In this document: one piece after another, positions 17,465 to 25,323 of the stretch | How positions within the stretch are numbered: the stretch's first letter is position 1 | Layout: every line of letters starts with the position of its first letter | NCBI RefSeq assembly: GCF_026341275.1 | Contig: NZ_JAIFZO010000002.1 | Coordinates: forward strand, 7,594,118 to 7,658,117 | Direction: 5' to 3' | Origin: Streptomyces ortus | GTDB lineage: Bacteria > Actinomycetota > Actinomycetes > Streptomycetales > Streptomycetaceae | DNA: 64,000 nucleotides | Notes under the pieces: model-generated | Database searches by the model: none | Told to the model about the DNA's origin: nothing | Seen by the model: the letters and a program-made list of their open reading frames with translations, nothing else | Program-made: the position numbers and the translations under genes

Positions 17465-18524
17465 CGAACTCGAACTGCTGCGCCGAGCCGACCCGGTGCC
17501 CTCCGACGACCCCCGTCTCGGCGACGGCCCGCTGGGCCCCGGGGCCGAGAGCCACCTGGCCCACCTCCTGGCCAGCGCGAGCGCGGATACGAGCGCGGAT
17601 ACGAGCGCGAGTGCGGGCGGGCACGCGGGCGCTGAGGCGGGTGCCGAGACGGGCGGCGCGGGCACCGGACCCCGCCCGTGGCGCACCCGTACCCGTCTCC
17701 TCTGGGCGCTCGCGGCCACCGTGGTGATCGCCGTGACCGCCACCGCTCTCCTCCTGGCGGGCCCGAACACCACCCCGGCGGTGGCCGCGCCCCGCCCGCT
17801 GGTGGTCCGGGCCGACTCCACTCCCGTACCCCTCGACAGGCTGGCAGAGCTGGCAGAGCGGGAGGCGGGGGACGACGGGGCGGCGGGGCTGCGCAAGGGC
17901 ACGCACGTGCAGTCGTGGAGCGTGGGCATGTCGGAGAACGAGCCGCCGATCACGCTGCCCGTGGAACGCGTCGTGCGCTGGAACGCCGACGACAGCCACA
18001 CGGTCCTGGTCGTCGCGACCGACCCGCGCCACCCCGGCCGGCGGGTGCTCGGCGAAGCGGACGACGGCCCGCGCCTCGTCGACGACGGGCACGTCATCAG
18101 CGAGCAGACCTTCCCGCCGAGCTGGAGCGACGCCCCGCCCCAGTCACCGCCCCCGCACGACACCGCGCGGCTGCGCGCATATCTGCGCGAGGCCCAGCAC
18201 CTCGACGGCCCGCCGACCACCCCCGAACTGCTGGACGCCGTCGCGGTACTCCTCGACACCTGGACCCCCGGCGCCCGCGAGAACGCCGCACTCGCCCGTC
18301 TCCTCGCGGACGCGGAGGGGCTGAGGCCGGTCGGCCGGGTGACCGACCGCCTCGGCCGGCCCGGGCAGGCGTACGTGTACGACGGATCCGGTTACCGCCG
18401 GATGCTGATCATGGACCCGGCCACCGGTGCCGTACTGGGCCTGGAGTCCACGGCCTCCGCCGACGAGCCCGAGTACGGCGTCGAGGCGGGGGACGTCATG
18501 GAGTACAGCGCGTGGATCCGCTGA
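17457..18524 (+). CDS. CU044_5270-family membrane protein, probable sigma-factor partner
   Basis: Protein of 355 aa with a cytoplasmic N-terminus, one transmembrane helix (~82-105, LLWALAATVVIAVTATALLLAG) and a large extracytoplasmic domain ending VLGLESTASADEPEYGVEAGDVMEYSAWI. That C-terminal pattern is typical of the CU044_5270 family found beside ECF sigma genes in actinomycetes. A low-complexity stretch of Ala, Ser, Asp and Thr (~40-55) comes from short DNA repeats around 17578-17610 and probably varies between strains. No zinc anti-sigma motif (HxxxCxxC) is seen, so an anti-sigma role is inferred from position only. Confidence 0.75.
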   Translation: MADELELLRRADPVPSDDPRLGDGPLGPGAESHLAHLLASASADTSADTSASAGGHAGAEAGAETGGAGTGPRPWRTRTRLLWALAATVVIAVTATALLLAGPNTTPAVAAPRPLVVRADSTPVPLDRLAELAEREAGDDGAAGLRKGTHVQSWSVGMSENEPPITLPVERVVRWNADDSHTVLVVATDPRHPGRRVLGEADDGPRLVDDGHVISEQTFPPSWSDAPPQSPPPHDTARLRAYLREAQHLDGPPTTPELLDAVAVLLDTWTPGARENAALARLLADAEGLRPVGRVTDRLGRPGQAYVYDGSGYRRMLIMDPATGAVLGLESTASADEPEYGVEAGDVMEYSAWIR

Positions 18525-18539
18525 CGTCCCCGCCCCTGA

Positions 18540-19400
18540 TCAGGCGCCGGTCTGCCGGACGGCCGCCTCGACGGTCTGGGACAGCAGCGTGGCGATCGTC
18601 ACCGGACCGACACCACCGGGCACGGGGGTGATCAGCGAGGCCCGTTCACGGGCGCCGTCGAAGTCGACGTCACCCACGTTCCCGGCGTTGTAGCCGGCGT
18701 CGACGACGACCGCGCCCGGCTTGATGTCCTCCCCGCGGATCAGCCGGGCACGCCCCACCGCGGCCACCACGATGTCCGCCTCCCGCAGGACCGCCGACAG
18801 GTCGCCGGCCGGGGTGCGCGAGTGGCAGTACGTCACCGTGGCGTCGCGGCCGAGCAGCAGCATGCCCACCGGCCTGCCCAGGATCGCGCTGCGGCCCACC
18901 ACCACGGCACGCCGGCCGGCCGGATCGACGTCGTACGCGTCGAGGAGGCGCATGATCGCGCCCGGGGTGCACGAGGAGAAACCGGGCAGTCCGAAGCTCA
19001 TCGCGGAGAAGGAGGCGAGGGTCACCCCGTCGACGTCCTTCTGCGGGGCGATCGCCTCGAAGGCCGCCCGCTCGTCGATGTGGGGCCCCATCGGGTGCTG
19101 GAGCAGGATGCCGTGCACGGTGGGGTCCGCGGACAGCTCGGTGAGTGTGCCGATCAGCTCGGCGGTCGTGGTCGCGGCGGGCAGGGACACGTGCCGTGAG
19201 GCGATCCCCGCCTTGCGCGAACGGTTCTGCTTCATCCGTACGTAGGTGACGGACGCCGGGTCCTCGCCCACCAGCACGGTGGCGAGACAGGGCGTTACGC
19301 CCGTGCGTCCGGTGAGGTCGGCCGCCTGCTTCGCCGTCTCCTCGACGATCCGCCGGGCGAGACCGGTGCCGTCCATGAGTGTGGCTGTGGCCTGGGACAT
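18540..19400 (-). CDS. folD: Bifunctional methylenetetrahydrofolate dehydrogenase / cyclohydrolase
   Basis: One-carbon enzyme of 286 aa that interconverts 5,10-methylene-, methenyl- and 10-formyl-tetrahydrofolate in the cytoplasm, feeding purine synthesis. The catalytic pair Tyr53/Lys57 is present in VTYVRMKQN; QHPMGPH, KDVDGVT, the NADP-binding VVGRSAILGRPVGMLL and terminal PGGVGPVT also fit. Some otherwise conserved positions differ (VRMKQ for VRGK, PVT for PMT), suggesting a divergent paralogue. AGGAG precedes the ATG. The leader upstream matches a ZTP riboswitch, which would raise expression when 10-formyl-THF is short. Confidence 0.93.
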   Translation of the reverse strand: MSQATATLMDGTGLARRIVEETAKQAADLTGRTGVTPCLATVLVGEDPASVTYVRMKQNRSRKAGIASRHVSLPAATTTAELIGTLTELSADPTVHGILLQHPMGPHIDERAAFEAIAPQKDVDGVTLASFSAMSFGLPGFSSCTPGAIMRLLDAYDVDPAGRRAVVVGRSAILGRPVGMLLLGRDATVTYCHSRTPAGDLSAVLREADIVVAAVGRARLIRGEDIKPGAVVVDAGYNAGNVGDVDFDGARERASLITPVPGGVGPVTIATLLSQTVEAAVRQTGA

Positions 19401-19425
19401 GTGTCGCTCCTGAGCGTCGTGGAAG

Positions 19426-19510
19426 ATGCCCAGGCGCGCGGCGGTGACGGTTGCGTCGGGCCGCTCCCCGGTGGTGGTCCACCTCAGCGCCAGTCACGGC
19501 CTGCGGCCAG
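19426..19510 (-). ncRNA. ZTP (pfl) riboswitch in the folD leader
   Basis: On the minus strand, reading toward folD, the leader holds GTGACTGGCG, then GTGG and ACCACCGGGGAGCG, and finally CGCGCCTGGGC. These are the conserved blocks of the pfl/ZTP aptamer in the right order and spacing. The aptamer senses ZTP/ZMP, which accumulates when 10-formyl-THF is low, and folD is a classic target. The aptamer ends about 25 bases before the start codon, so control of ribosome access is plausible. The call is by eye, without a covariance model. Confidence 0.85.
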
Positions 19511-19524
19511 TTTACGCCCGGCCC

Positions 19525-20379
19525 TCAGCCCTCGTTCCCGCGGCCGGTGGTGGGATCCGTCCCCGTCAGGAACGCGGTCGCCTGGGACGCCACGCGGACG
19601 GCTCCGATCGCTCCGGCCCAGCGCGCGACCTCCGTGGCGAGGGCCGTGGCGGCCGGTTCGTCGCCGGTGTCGCGGGCCAGGACGGCCAGGAGCATCTGCT
19701 GGGAGAGGGTCCCGGGGACGTTCCCGGCGCGGGCGCCGAGAGCGGTCGCCCGGGTCCAGCGCTGCCGCGCCCGCTCGTGGTCGAGGTTGTCGTGGTCGTG
19801 GTCGCCGAGGTGGCGCAGCGCCTCGCGGGCCAGCAGGTCGTCGGCCGATTCCCCCGCGTGCAGGGCGAGTTCGTAGTGCGCGGGTGCCTCGTCCCGTTCG
19901 GCGAACAGGTTGTCGACGATCAGCCCCAGGTACATCCGCGCCCAGCCCCGGCGTACGTCGTCGGCCGCCCGTTCGCACAACTCGTCCGCGCGCCGCCGCA
20001 GTTCCGCCAGCTCGGCGGGGTCCTTGCCGGCGGGCCCGAACCGGAAGGCGCCGTCGCCGAGCAGCAGCCGGAAGTACGCGTGCCGCAGCCGTACGAAGTC
20101 CAGGTCCCAGCGCCCGACCGGCTCGGTGAGCCCGCCGATCGCGGAGTCCGCGGTGGCGATCCGGGCGTCCGCCGTGTCCGTACCGCCGAACCAGTCGCGC
20201 TCCAGGGCGATCTGCGCGCCGGCGAGTGCGAGAGCCGCCCGGTCGCGCGGCTCGGTGGTGACCGTGGCGTCGAGGAGGCATAACGCGCGCTGCCACCGTC
20301 CGGCCCGGGCCAGTTCACGTGCCGCGGCGGTGACCTCGACCACCGGGAGGGCGGCGTGCGGCGTACTCGTCTTTGTCAT
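19525..20379 (-). CDS. TPR-like alpha-helical protein of unknown function
   Basis: Cytoplasmic helical protein of about 284 aa beginning MTKTSTPHAALPVVEV. Helix pairs such as ARAGRWQRALCLLDATV and GWARMYLGLIVDNLFAERDEAPAHYELAL resemble tetratricopeptide repeats, and related proteins occur widely in Streptomyces. No catalytic motif is seen. The ATG at 20379 lacks a clear ribosome site; an in-frame TTG at 20415 is possible but would add a hydrophobic MVFLITTFLA stretch. It lies upstream of the folD riboswitch on the same strand and may use its own promoter. Confidence 0.7.
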   Translation of the reverse strand: MTKTSTPHAALPVVEVTAAARELARAGRWQRALCLLDATVTTEPRDRAALALAGAQIALERDWFGGTDTADARIATADSAIGGLTEPVGRWDLDFVRLRHAYFRLLLGDGAFRFGPAGKDPAELAELRRRADELCERAADDVRRGWARMYLGLIVDNLFAERDEAPAHYELALHAGESADDLLAREALRHLGDHDHDNLDHERARQRWTRATALGARAGNVPGTLSQQMLLAVLARDTGDEPAATALATEVARWAGAIGAVRVASQATAFLTGTDPTTGRGNEG

Positions 20380-20863
20380 GGCGAGGAAGGTAGTAATCAG
20401 AAAAACCATCCACAAGGAAACTATTGCGCGACTTCAGGACAACGGGCGACTGAGCCACCGCCGCCCCGGGAGGTCGGCGAAGCGATCACCGACGGGGACG
20501 CGCGGCCCGCAGTGCCGAGCGGACCGCCGATCGGAGGAGTGCGGCGGGCACGCGCCGGACGGCCCCGCGAGCCGGCCGGGGCCGCGTCGGTGGGCCCGGG
20601 CTCAGCCGGGCCGTGAAGGTCCAGGTCAGACGGGAGGTGATCCGGACCCTCGGCGTCATTCCTCGGCGTCCATGGCAGACCTCCTGGTGGACCACTGGCG
20701 AATGAGGCCGTGGCCCGCGGTGCGGAGCGGGCCGTGCGAGGCCTCTTCTCCGAGACTCCTCCGGCACGGGAGTCCCGGCAAGCGCAGCCGTACCGATGCG
20801 CCTGTCGGGTGAGGGGGCGGGCGGAGCCGTGTCCGCGAGCAGCTTGTCACCGTTGCTGAAAGC
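20380..20863. other. Intergenic region without a supported gene
   Basis: About 480 bases between divergent starts. The part next to 20379 is AT-richer (TAGTAATCAGAAAAACC) and probably holds the promoter of the helical protein. Short open frames here lack Streptomyces-like codon bias and ribosome sites, and I see no convincing hairpin or repeat. Confidence 0.5.
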
Positions 20864-21163
20864 ATGATCTCAACACGACGTATTGTCGCCGCCGTTGGTC
20901 TCGCCATCAGCGTCACGGGTCTCGCCGTACCGTCAGCGGGCGCCGCCACGGTCCCCGAGAAGGCAAAACTGGACCCGATCGCGGAGCTCGACCAGATCGC
21001 CGTGAGCGACCTCCCCGTCGAGCACCGGAACAAGATCCCGAAGATCTCCGACGGCATCCAGTCCCTCAACCAGCTGAACGGCCTCTACCAGCTGGAGCAG
21101 CTGCACCAGGTGACCGACCTCGCCGCCCCCGTCACGGGACTGCTCCCGGCGATCGAGTACTGA
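20864..21163 (+). CDS. Small secreted protein
   Basis: Protein of 99 aa with a clean Sec signal peptide (MISTRRIVAAVGLAISVTGL, cleavage likely after AGA near residue 27). The mature part (about 72 aa) has no cysteine and is rich in Leu, Gln and Asn, with a periodic LNQLNGLYQLEQLHQVTDL segment that could form an amphipathic helix. I recognise no named family; similar small secreted proteins are common in Streptomyces. The ribosome site is weak (GAAAG). It is followed by another small gene on the same strand. Confidence 0.72.
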   Translation: MISTRRIVAAVGLAISVTGLAVPSAGAATVPEKAKLDPIAELDQIAVSDLPVEHRNKIPKISDGIQSLNQLNGLYQLEQLHQVTDLAAPVTGLLPAIEY

Positions 21164-21331
21164 GCTGCCCTGTACCGGGCCGTGCGGGGCTGGGCCCATC
21201 CGTTCCGGGCCGTTCCGGGCCGTGCCGGTCCGGGGCCTCGCCGTGTGGGTCGCTGAGAGGCCCGGTGACGATCCGGTGGGCATCGGACCCGCCCGGATGC
21301 GCGCGGGGGCGGTCCGGGTGAGGCTGAGAGC

Positions 21332-21556
21332 ATGTCCGAACACCCCGCAGTACTCGTGCATCCGCCGCGCGGCGACGGCGGCCGACGCGTGACGGTCCAC
21401 GGCGAGCCGATCGGCACCGCCATGAACCTCCCGGACATCGTCGAGTTCCTGCGCCGCGCCGGGCTGGAGTTCGACGAGAACGAGGTTGCGGTGTCCCCGC
21501 TCATCGAGTGGCGCGGCGGAGGCTCCTCTTACTGGGGACCCGAGCCGGGACTCTGA
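21332..21556 (+). CDS. Small conserved hypothetical protein
   Basis: A 74-aa soluble protein with GTGAGG upstream of its ATG and strong third-position GC. It reads as a short mixed alpha/beta unit: RRVTVHGEPIGTAMNLPDIVEFLRRAG, then EVAVSPLIEWRGGGSSYWGPEPGL at the end. No signal peptide or cysteine is present. I do not recognise a function. It ends 52 bases before the convergent polyprenyl synthase gene. Confidence 0.65.
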   Translation: MSEHPAVLVHPPRGDGGRRVTVHGEPIGTAMNLPDIVEFLRRAGLEFDENEVAVSPLIEWRGGGSSYWGPEPGL

Positions 21557-21607
21557 CGCAGGTCGAGTGACTGCTGGTGTGCAGGCACGGGAGCGGTGCG
21601 GGGTCGG

Positions 21608-22723
21608 TCACATCTCGCGGTGTACGAGATGGGCGAGAAGGGCTCGCAGGTCGTCGGTGGTCCGGACCGTGCGACCGGTACGGACGGTCCGGGGAAGACC
21701 GTCGAGACAGGCTTCGACGGCGGCGATGTGCCGGCGGGCCTCCGCCGTCGCGGCCCCACGTCCGCCGGCGTCCTCGATCAGGGCGGCGGCGCGGCGGGCG
21801 TCCGCCGCGCCGAGGGAGCCGGCGGAGTCGAGGAGACGGGCGAGCGGGCGGCCGGCCGGCGTGCCGAGGGCGGCCAGGACAGGGAACGTCTTCTTGCCCC
21901 GGAGCAGGTCCGCGTGGACCGGCTTGCCCGTCACGGCGGGATCGCCCCAGATGCCCAGGAGATCGTCGACCACCTGGAAGGCGAGGCCCAGATGGCGGCC
22001 CGCGCGGTCGAGCGCGGCGACCGTCTCGCGAGGGGCGCCGGCGAGCACGGCGCCGAGGGCGGTCGCGCAGCCCAGCAGGGCGCCGGTCTTGTGCTCGGCC
22101 ATCGCGCGGTACTCGTCCGGGCGGACCGCCTCCGGGCCGGTCCAGGGGCGGCTCTCGAAGAGCAGGTCGTCGGCCTGGCCGCGGACGAGGTCGTTGAGCG
22201 CGGTGGACAGGTGGCGTACGGCCGAGGGGATGTCGGTGCCTGGGGCGCCGGTTCCCGGGGTGGCGGCGAGGGTCTCCACGGCGAGGGCGAACAGCGCGTC
22301 GCCCGCGAGGACGGCCGGGCCTGTGCCGTACGCCTTCCAGGCCGTGGGGCGCCCGCGCCGGGTCGGGTCGCCGTCCATGATGTCGTCGTGGAGCAGCGAG
22401 AAGGTGTGCACCAGTTCCACGGCGACGGCCGCGGTCACGCCGGCGCTCCGCGGGGCGCCGGCCGCCTCCGCGCCCAGCACGGCGAGGGCCTGCCGCAGAC
22501 CCTTGCCACCCGCGGGCGCGGCCACGGGCGCGCCGCCGGGCTCGCACCAGCCGAGGGAGTAGGCGGCCATCTCGCCCACCCAGGGATGCAGCCGCGCGAT
22601 CGCCTCGGCCAGCGCGGGGCGTACGAGGCTGCGGCTGTGCTCCAGCAGACGGGACGCGCGCTCGTCCGCGTGTGCCCTTGGGGCGGGCCGGGAGGGGGAG
22701 AGAGCGGAGGACATCGTGGTCAT
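21608..22723 (-). CDS. Trans-polyprenyl diphosphate synthase
   Basis: Isoprenoid chain-elongating enzyme of 371 aa. The first aspartate-rich motif is DDIMD (113-117) within LLHDDIMDGDPTRRGRPTAW, and the second is DDLLGIWGD (253-261). GGK near residue 72 binds pyrophosphate. Substrates should be IPP plus an allylic diphosphate, with Mg2+ held by the aspartates; product length cannot be read with confidence. The start overlaps the stop of the upstream TPR gene by 4 bases, so the two are coupled. No terpene cyclase is in the window. The two-gene unit lies behind a large palindrome that is probably its operator. Confidence 0.9.
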   Translation of the reverse strand: MTTMSSALSPSRPAPRAHADERASRLLEHSRSLVRPALAEAIARLHPWVGEMAAYSLGWCEPGGAPVAAPAGGKGLRQALAVLGAEAAGAPRSAGVTAAVAVELVHTFSLLHDDIMDGDPTRRGRPTAWKAYGTGPAVLAGDALFALAVETLAATPGTGAPGTDIPSAVRHLSTALNDLVRGQADDLLFESRPWTGPEAVRPDEYRAMAEHKTGALLGCATALGAVLAGAPRETVAALDRAGRHLGLAFQVVDDLLGIWGDPAVTGKPVHADLLRGKKTFPVLAALGTPAGRPLARLLDSAGSLGAADARRAAALIEDAGGRGAATAEARRHIAAVEACLDGLPRTVRTGRTVRTTDDLRALLAHLVHREM

Positions 22724-23880
22724 CGCCGGCTCCCGACGTCGGCACGGTCGGGCATGGGCATGGGCACGGGCACGGGCACGGCGTCGGCCCCGGCTTCGGC
22801 ACTGGCCCTGGGCCCGGTGTCGGGTTCAGGGGCTTCAGGGGCTTCAGGGGTGGTGGGGGTGATGCCCAGTTCCGTCTGGGCCCGGGAGACCATTCGGTGG
22901 GCGTGGCGGAGGCCGATTCGGTCCAGCACCTGTGCCAGGTCCGCCAGTTCGGCCGCCGTCTCGTGCAGGGGGCGGCCCAGGCGGGCCAGGGACTTGGCCA
23001 GGCCGAGCCGGGAGAGCGCCTCCCCGCGGGGCTCGCCCATCGCCCGGAACTCCGCCAGGGCCTGCTCGTAGAGGTCGCGGGCCTGGGCGTAACGCCCGGC
23101 GCGGTACAGGACGTTGCCGCGCATCTTGTGGTTGTACGCGAGCGCGCTGGACAGGTTCATCTCGCGGCACGTCACCTCGGCCTCGGCGAGCAGACCGAGC
23201 GCCCGGTCGGCGTCCCCGTCACGCACGGACACGATGTCGGCGAGCCCGCGCAGCGCCCACGCGCGCCCACGCCGGTCGTCCGCCCGGCCGGCGATCTCCG
23301 CCGCCTCCTCGAACATCGCGTACGCCGTGTCGTACGAACCGGTGTTGCGGTGCATCTGCGCTATCCCTTCGAGCGCCCACACCGTGTGCCGCGCCTCGCC
23401 GCGTTTGCGCGCCTCCGCCAGCAACTGCTCGTGGAGCGCGCCGACCGCCGCGTAGTCGCCCTGGATACGGCCGGTCTCCGCCATCCCCGCCAGTGAATAG
23501 CCCCGTACGACCACGTCGCCGCCCCGCTCGCCGAGTTCGGCCGCGAGGCCCAGCAGCCGCCAGGCCAGCGGGAGCGCCCCGCGCTGGCGGGCCAGTGTGC
23601 CACCGCTCCACAGCGCCCACGCCATCGCGGCCGTGTCCTTCGCCTCGCGGGCCGCGCGGTAACTCGCCTTCCACGCCAGGTCGGCTTCGCCCACCTGCCC
23701 GAGCCGCCGGTGCGCCTCCGCGACCGCGAGGCCCGAGCGGGCGGCCTCCGACCGTGCCCCGGCCCGCTCGGCCGCCCGCAACTGCTCGGTGCCCGCGGCC
23801 AGTACGTCGACCAGTGAGGAGTTCACGGACAGGGTGGTGAGCGCGCCTTGGTACTCGGGCGCGAATGCCTTGCCGTACAT
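22720..23880 (-). CDS. Tetratricopeptide-repeat protein coupled to the polyprenyl synthase
   Basis: Protein of 386 aa made of TPR-like helix pairs (for example AVAEAHRRLGQVGEADLAWKASYRAA, GIAQMHRNTGSYDTAYAMFEEAAEI and GNVLYRAGRYAQARDLYEQALAEF). The ATG at 23880 follows GAAAGG. The C-terminus (~335-386) is disordered, with a VPVPVPMPMP run encoded by hexamer DNA repeats at 22752-22782 and a PEAPEAPEP run from nearby repeats. No DNA-binding domain is seen, so this is probably a scaffold or protein-interaction partner. It overlaps the next gene by 4 bases. Confidence 0.8.
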   Translation of the reverse strand: MYGKAFAPEYQGALTTLSVNSSLVDVLAAGTEQLRAAERAGARSEAARSGLAVAEAHRRLGQVGEADLAWKASYRAAREAKDTAAMAWALWSGGTLARQRGALPLAWRLLGLAAELGERGGDVVVRGYSLAGMAETGRIQGDYAAVGALHEQLLAEARKRGEARHTVWALEGIAQMHRNTGSYDTAYAMFEEAAEIAGRADDRRGRAWALRGLADIVSVRDGDADRALGLLAEAEVTCREMNLSSALAYNHKMRGNVLYRAGRYAQARDLYEQALAEFRAMGEPRGEALSRLGLAKSLARLGRPLHETAAELADLAQVLDRIGLRHAHRMVSRAQTELGITPTTPEAPEAPEPDTGPRASAEAGADAVPVPVPMPMPDRADVGSRR

Positions 23881-23953
23881 GGATGCCTTTCGGTCCGCCG
23901 GGTGAGGTGGACGCGGCCCGGCCCGCCCGTACACAGGTCGAAATCGACCACAT

Positions 23954-23985
23954 CTATACACAGTGCGTATACATGCTGTGTATAG
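23954..23985. promoter_or_regulatory. 32-bp palindrome upstream of the TPR/polyprenyl synthase operon
   Basis: CTATACACAG (23954-23963) and CTGTGTATAG (23976-23985) form a perfect 10-bp inverted repeat around a 12-base spacer, itself centred on the palindrome GTATAC. Three overlapping TATAC-type half-sites result. It is strikingly AT-rich for this genome and sits about 75 bases before the ATG at 23880. It probably overlaps the promoter. No regulator gene is adjacent. Confidence 0.7.
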
Positions 23986-24147
23986 TGCCCCGGCTTCCAC
24001 CCCGGTTCTCCGCCCCGGACCGTTGTCCTGGTGTGCTCGGTTCACCGGCGCCGCCGCGCCACCTCGTTGGAGATCAGGACGAGGATCGCGGCGGCGGGGT
24101 TGCCTCTGAGGCGTACATCACAGCGCGGGCGGTGGGGCGGGCGGCGC

Positions 24148-24657
24148 TCAGCCTTGGGCTGTCAGCCCTCGTGCGTAGGCGGCCTGACCCACGTGCTGTA
24201 GGTCGTCGGAGACCACGCTGACCAGGCGGGCGCCCAGGGTGACGGCCGGGGTCCAGTTCTCGTCGACGATGCGGTCCAGGTCCTCGGCGCGCAGGTCGCG
24301 CAGTGCCCGCAGGGTCTGCTCGTGCACGGCGTCGTAGTAGCCGGTCAGGAGGTCGCCCGAGTCCACCCGGACCTCGGCGACCTGTCGTGCGTCGTGGCCG
24401 TAGCCCGTGTCGTCCTCGGCCAGGGGCAGCGCGAAACGCTCCGCCCAGCCGCCCGTCAGCCAGACCTGCTTCAGGCTGAAGGCATCGGCGACGTGGTCGT
24501 CCTGGACACGGGTGAGGTGCCAGACCAGCCACGTGATCGAGTTGGCCGTGCCGCCGGGCCGGGCGTTGAGCTCGTCGGGGGAGAGGCCGACGACGGCGGC
24601 GTGCACCTCGTCCTTGATGCGTCCGTAGGCTTCGACCAGAACATCCTGGGCGTGCAT
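24148..24657 (-). CDS. DUF664/DinB-like mycothiol-dependent family protein
   Basis: Four-helix-bundle protein of 169 aa of the DinB/DUF664 superfamily, whose actinobacterial members include mycothiol S-transferases. Metal-binding positions are suggested by ITWLVWHLTRVQDDHVADAF and by the C-terminal SDDLQHVGQAAYARGL. The ATG at 24657 has an ideal GGAGG 5 bases upstream; a start 30 bases earlier would place that site inside the gene. Substrate is unknown. The gene stands alone between the TPR operon and the Zn-ribbon gene. Confidence 0.82.
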   Translation of the reverse strand: MHAQDVLVEAYGRIKDEVHAAVVGLSPDELNARPGGTANSITWLVWHLTRVQDDHVADAFSLKQVWLTGGWAERFALPLAEDDTGYGHDARQVAEVRVDSGDLLTGYYDAVHEQTLRALRDLRAEDLDRIVDENWTPAVTLGARLVSVVSDDLQHVGQAAYARGLTAQG

Positions 24658-24726
24658 GGGTTCCTCCGGGCTCTTTTCCGTGGACATGCGTCCCGCCCAG
24701 TGTCCCCCGCGCCGCCGCGCACTGCC

Positions 24727-25200
24727 TCAGCGCCAGCCGGCGTAGGACCCGTGGCGCGGTCCGGAGAACGGCTCCTCGCACAGCTTGAACACCGGCTCGC
24801 GGCGCACCGGGTCCGCCGACGTGGTGAGCTGGACCCGGTCGCCGGTGCGGATCGCGACGAGCGGTCCCGAGACACGGCCCCGGACCGTGAACCCCTCCGC
24901 CATCTCCACGAGCGAGACATTGCGCGCGCCGGGGGTGTTGCGCTGTACGACGGTCGCGTGGCGGATGACGCCGAGGCCCGCGCTGCGTTCCGTCCGCAGG
25001 TCGCTGCCCGCGCAGACCGGACAGAGCAGTCGTTGGAACGAACTGGTACCGCACCAGCGGCAGCGCAGGTACAGGAGCCCGTCCTCGGCGGCCCCCGCGC
25101 TCGTCGCCGTCCCGGTCGCCGCTCCTGCTTCCGTCGCCGTCCCCGTCGCCGTCTCCGGGTCGAGTAGGCCTGTCGTGGTCCCGCTTCCTCGGTGGAACAC
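24727..25200 (-). CDS. Zn-ribbon/OB-fold protein (DUF35 type)
   Basis: Protein of about 157 aa with a rubredoxin-like zinc ribbon CRWCGTSSFQRLLCPVCAGS followed by an OB-fold (RHATVVQRNTPGARNVSLVEM). DUF35 proteins bind acyl-CoA and usually sit beside a thiolase or lipid-transfer gene; here there is none. The GTG at 25200 has GGGAG 8 bases upstream. The N-terminus (~10-40) carries an Ala/Thr/Gly repeat (TATGTATEAGAATGTATSAGAA) from short DNA repeats at 25088-25165. Sites resembling those near the TetR gene lie just upstream, so the TetR protein probably controls this gene. Confidence 0.83.
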   Translation of the reverse strand: MFHRGSGTTTGLLDPETATGTATEAGAATGTATSAGAAEDGLLYLRCRWCGTSSFQRLLCPVCAGSDLRTERSAGLGVIRHATVVQRNTPGARNVSLVEMAEGFTVRGRVSGPLVAIRTGDRVQLTTSADPVRREPVFKLCEEPFSGPRHGSYAGWR

Positions 25201-25270
25201 GATGTCATCTCCCTGCGCCTGGCCGGAATCCGAAGATGCGCGGCGCAGCGCCGCGCACGGCCTCAGGATA

Positions 25271-25307
25271 TGGCACGCAGTGCCACGCGTAAAGGCACTC
25301 AGTTCCC
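25271..25307. promoter_or_regulatory. Candidate TetR operators upstream of the DUF35 gene
   Basis: TGGCAC-GCA-GTGCCA (25271-25285) is a perfect palindrome, followed by GGCACTCAGTTCCC (25294-25307). The second sequence recurs, inverted, at 26129-26142 in front of the TetR gene. The region is 70-110 bases upstream of the DUF35 start. Confidence 0.6.
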
Positions 25308-25323
25308 TCAATCGCCGGGACAA

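Noticed and set aside
21170..21240. Terminator or operator in the repeated GTTCCGGGCC tract
   Set aside because: The direct repeats do not form a stable symmetrical hairpin and match the common GC-rich background.
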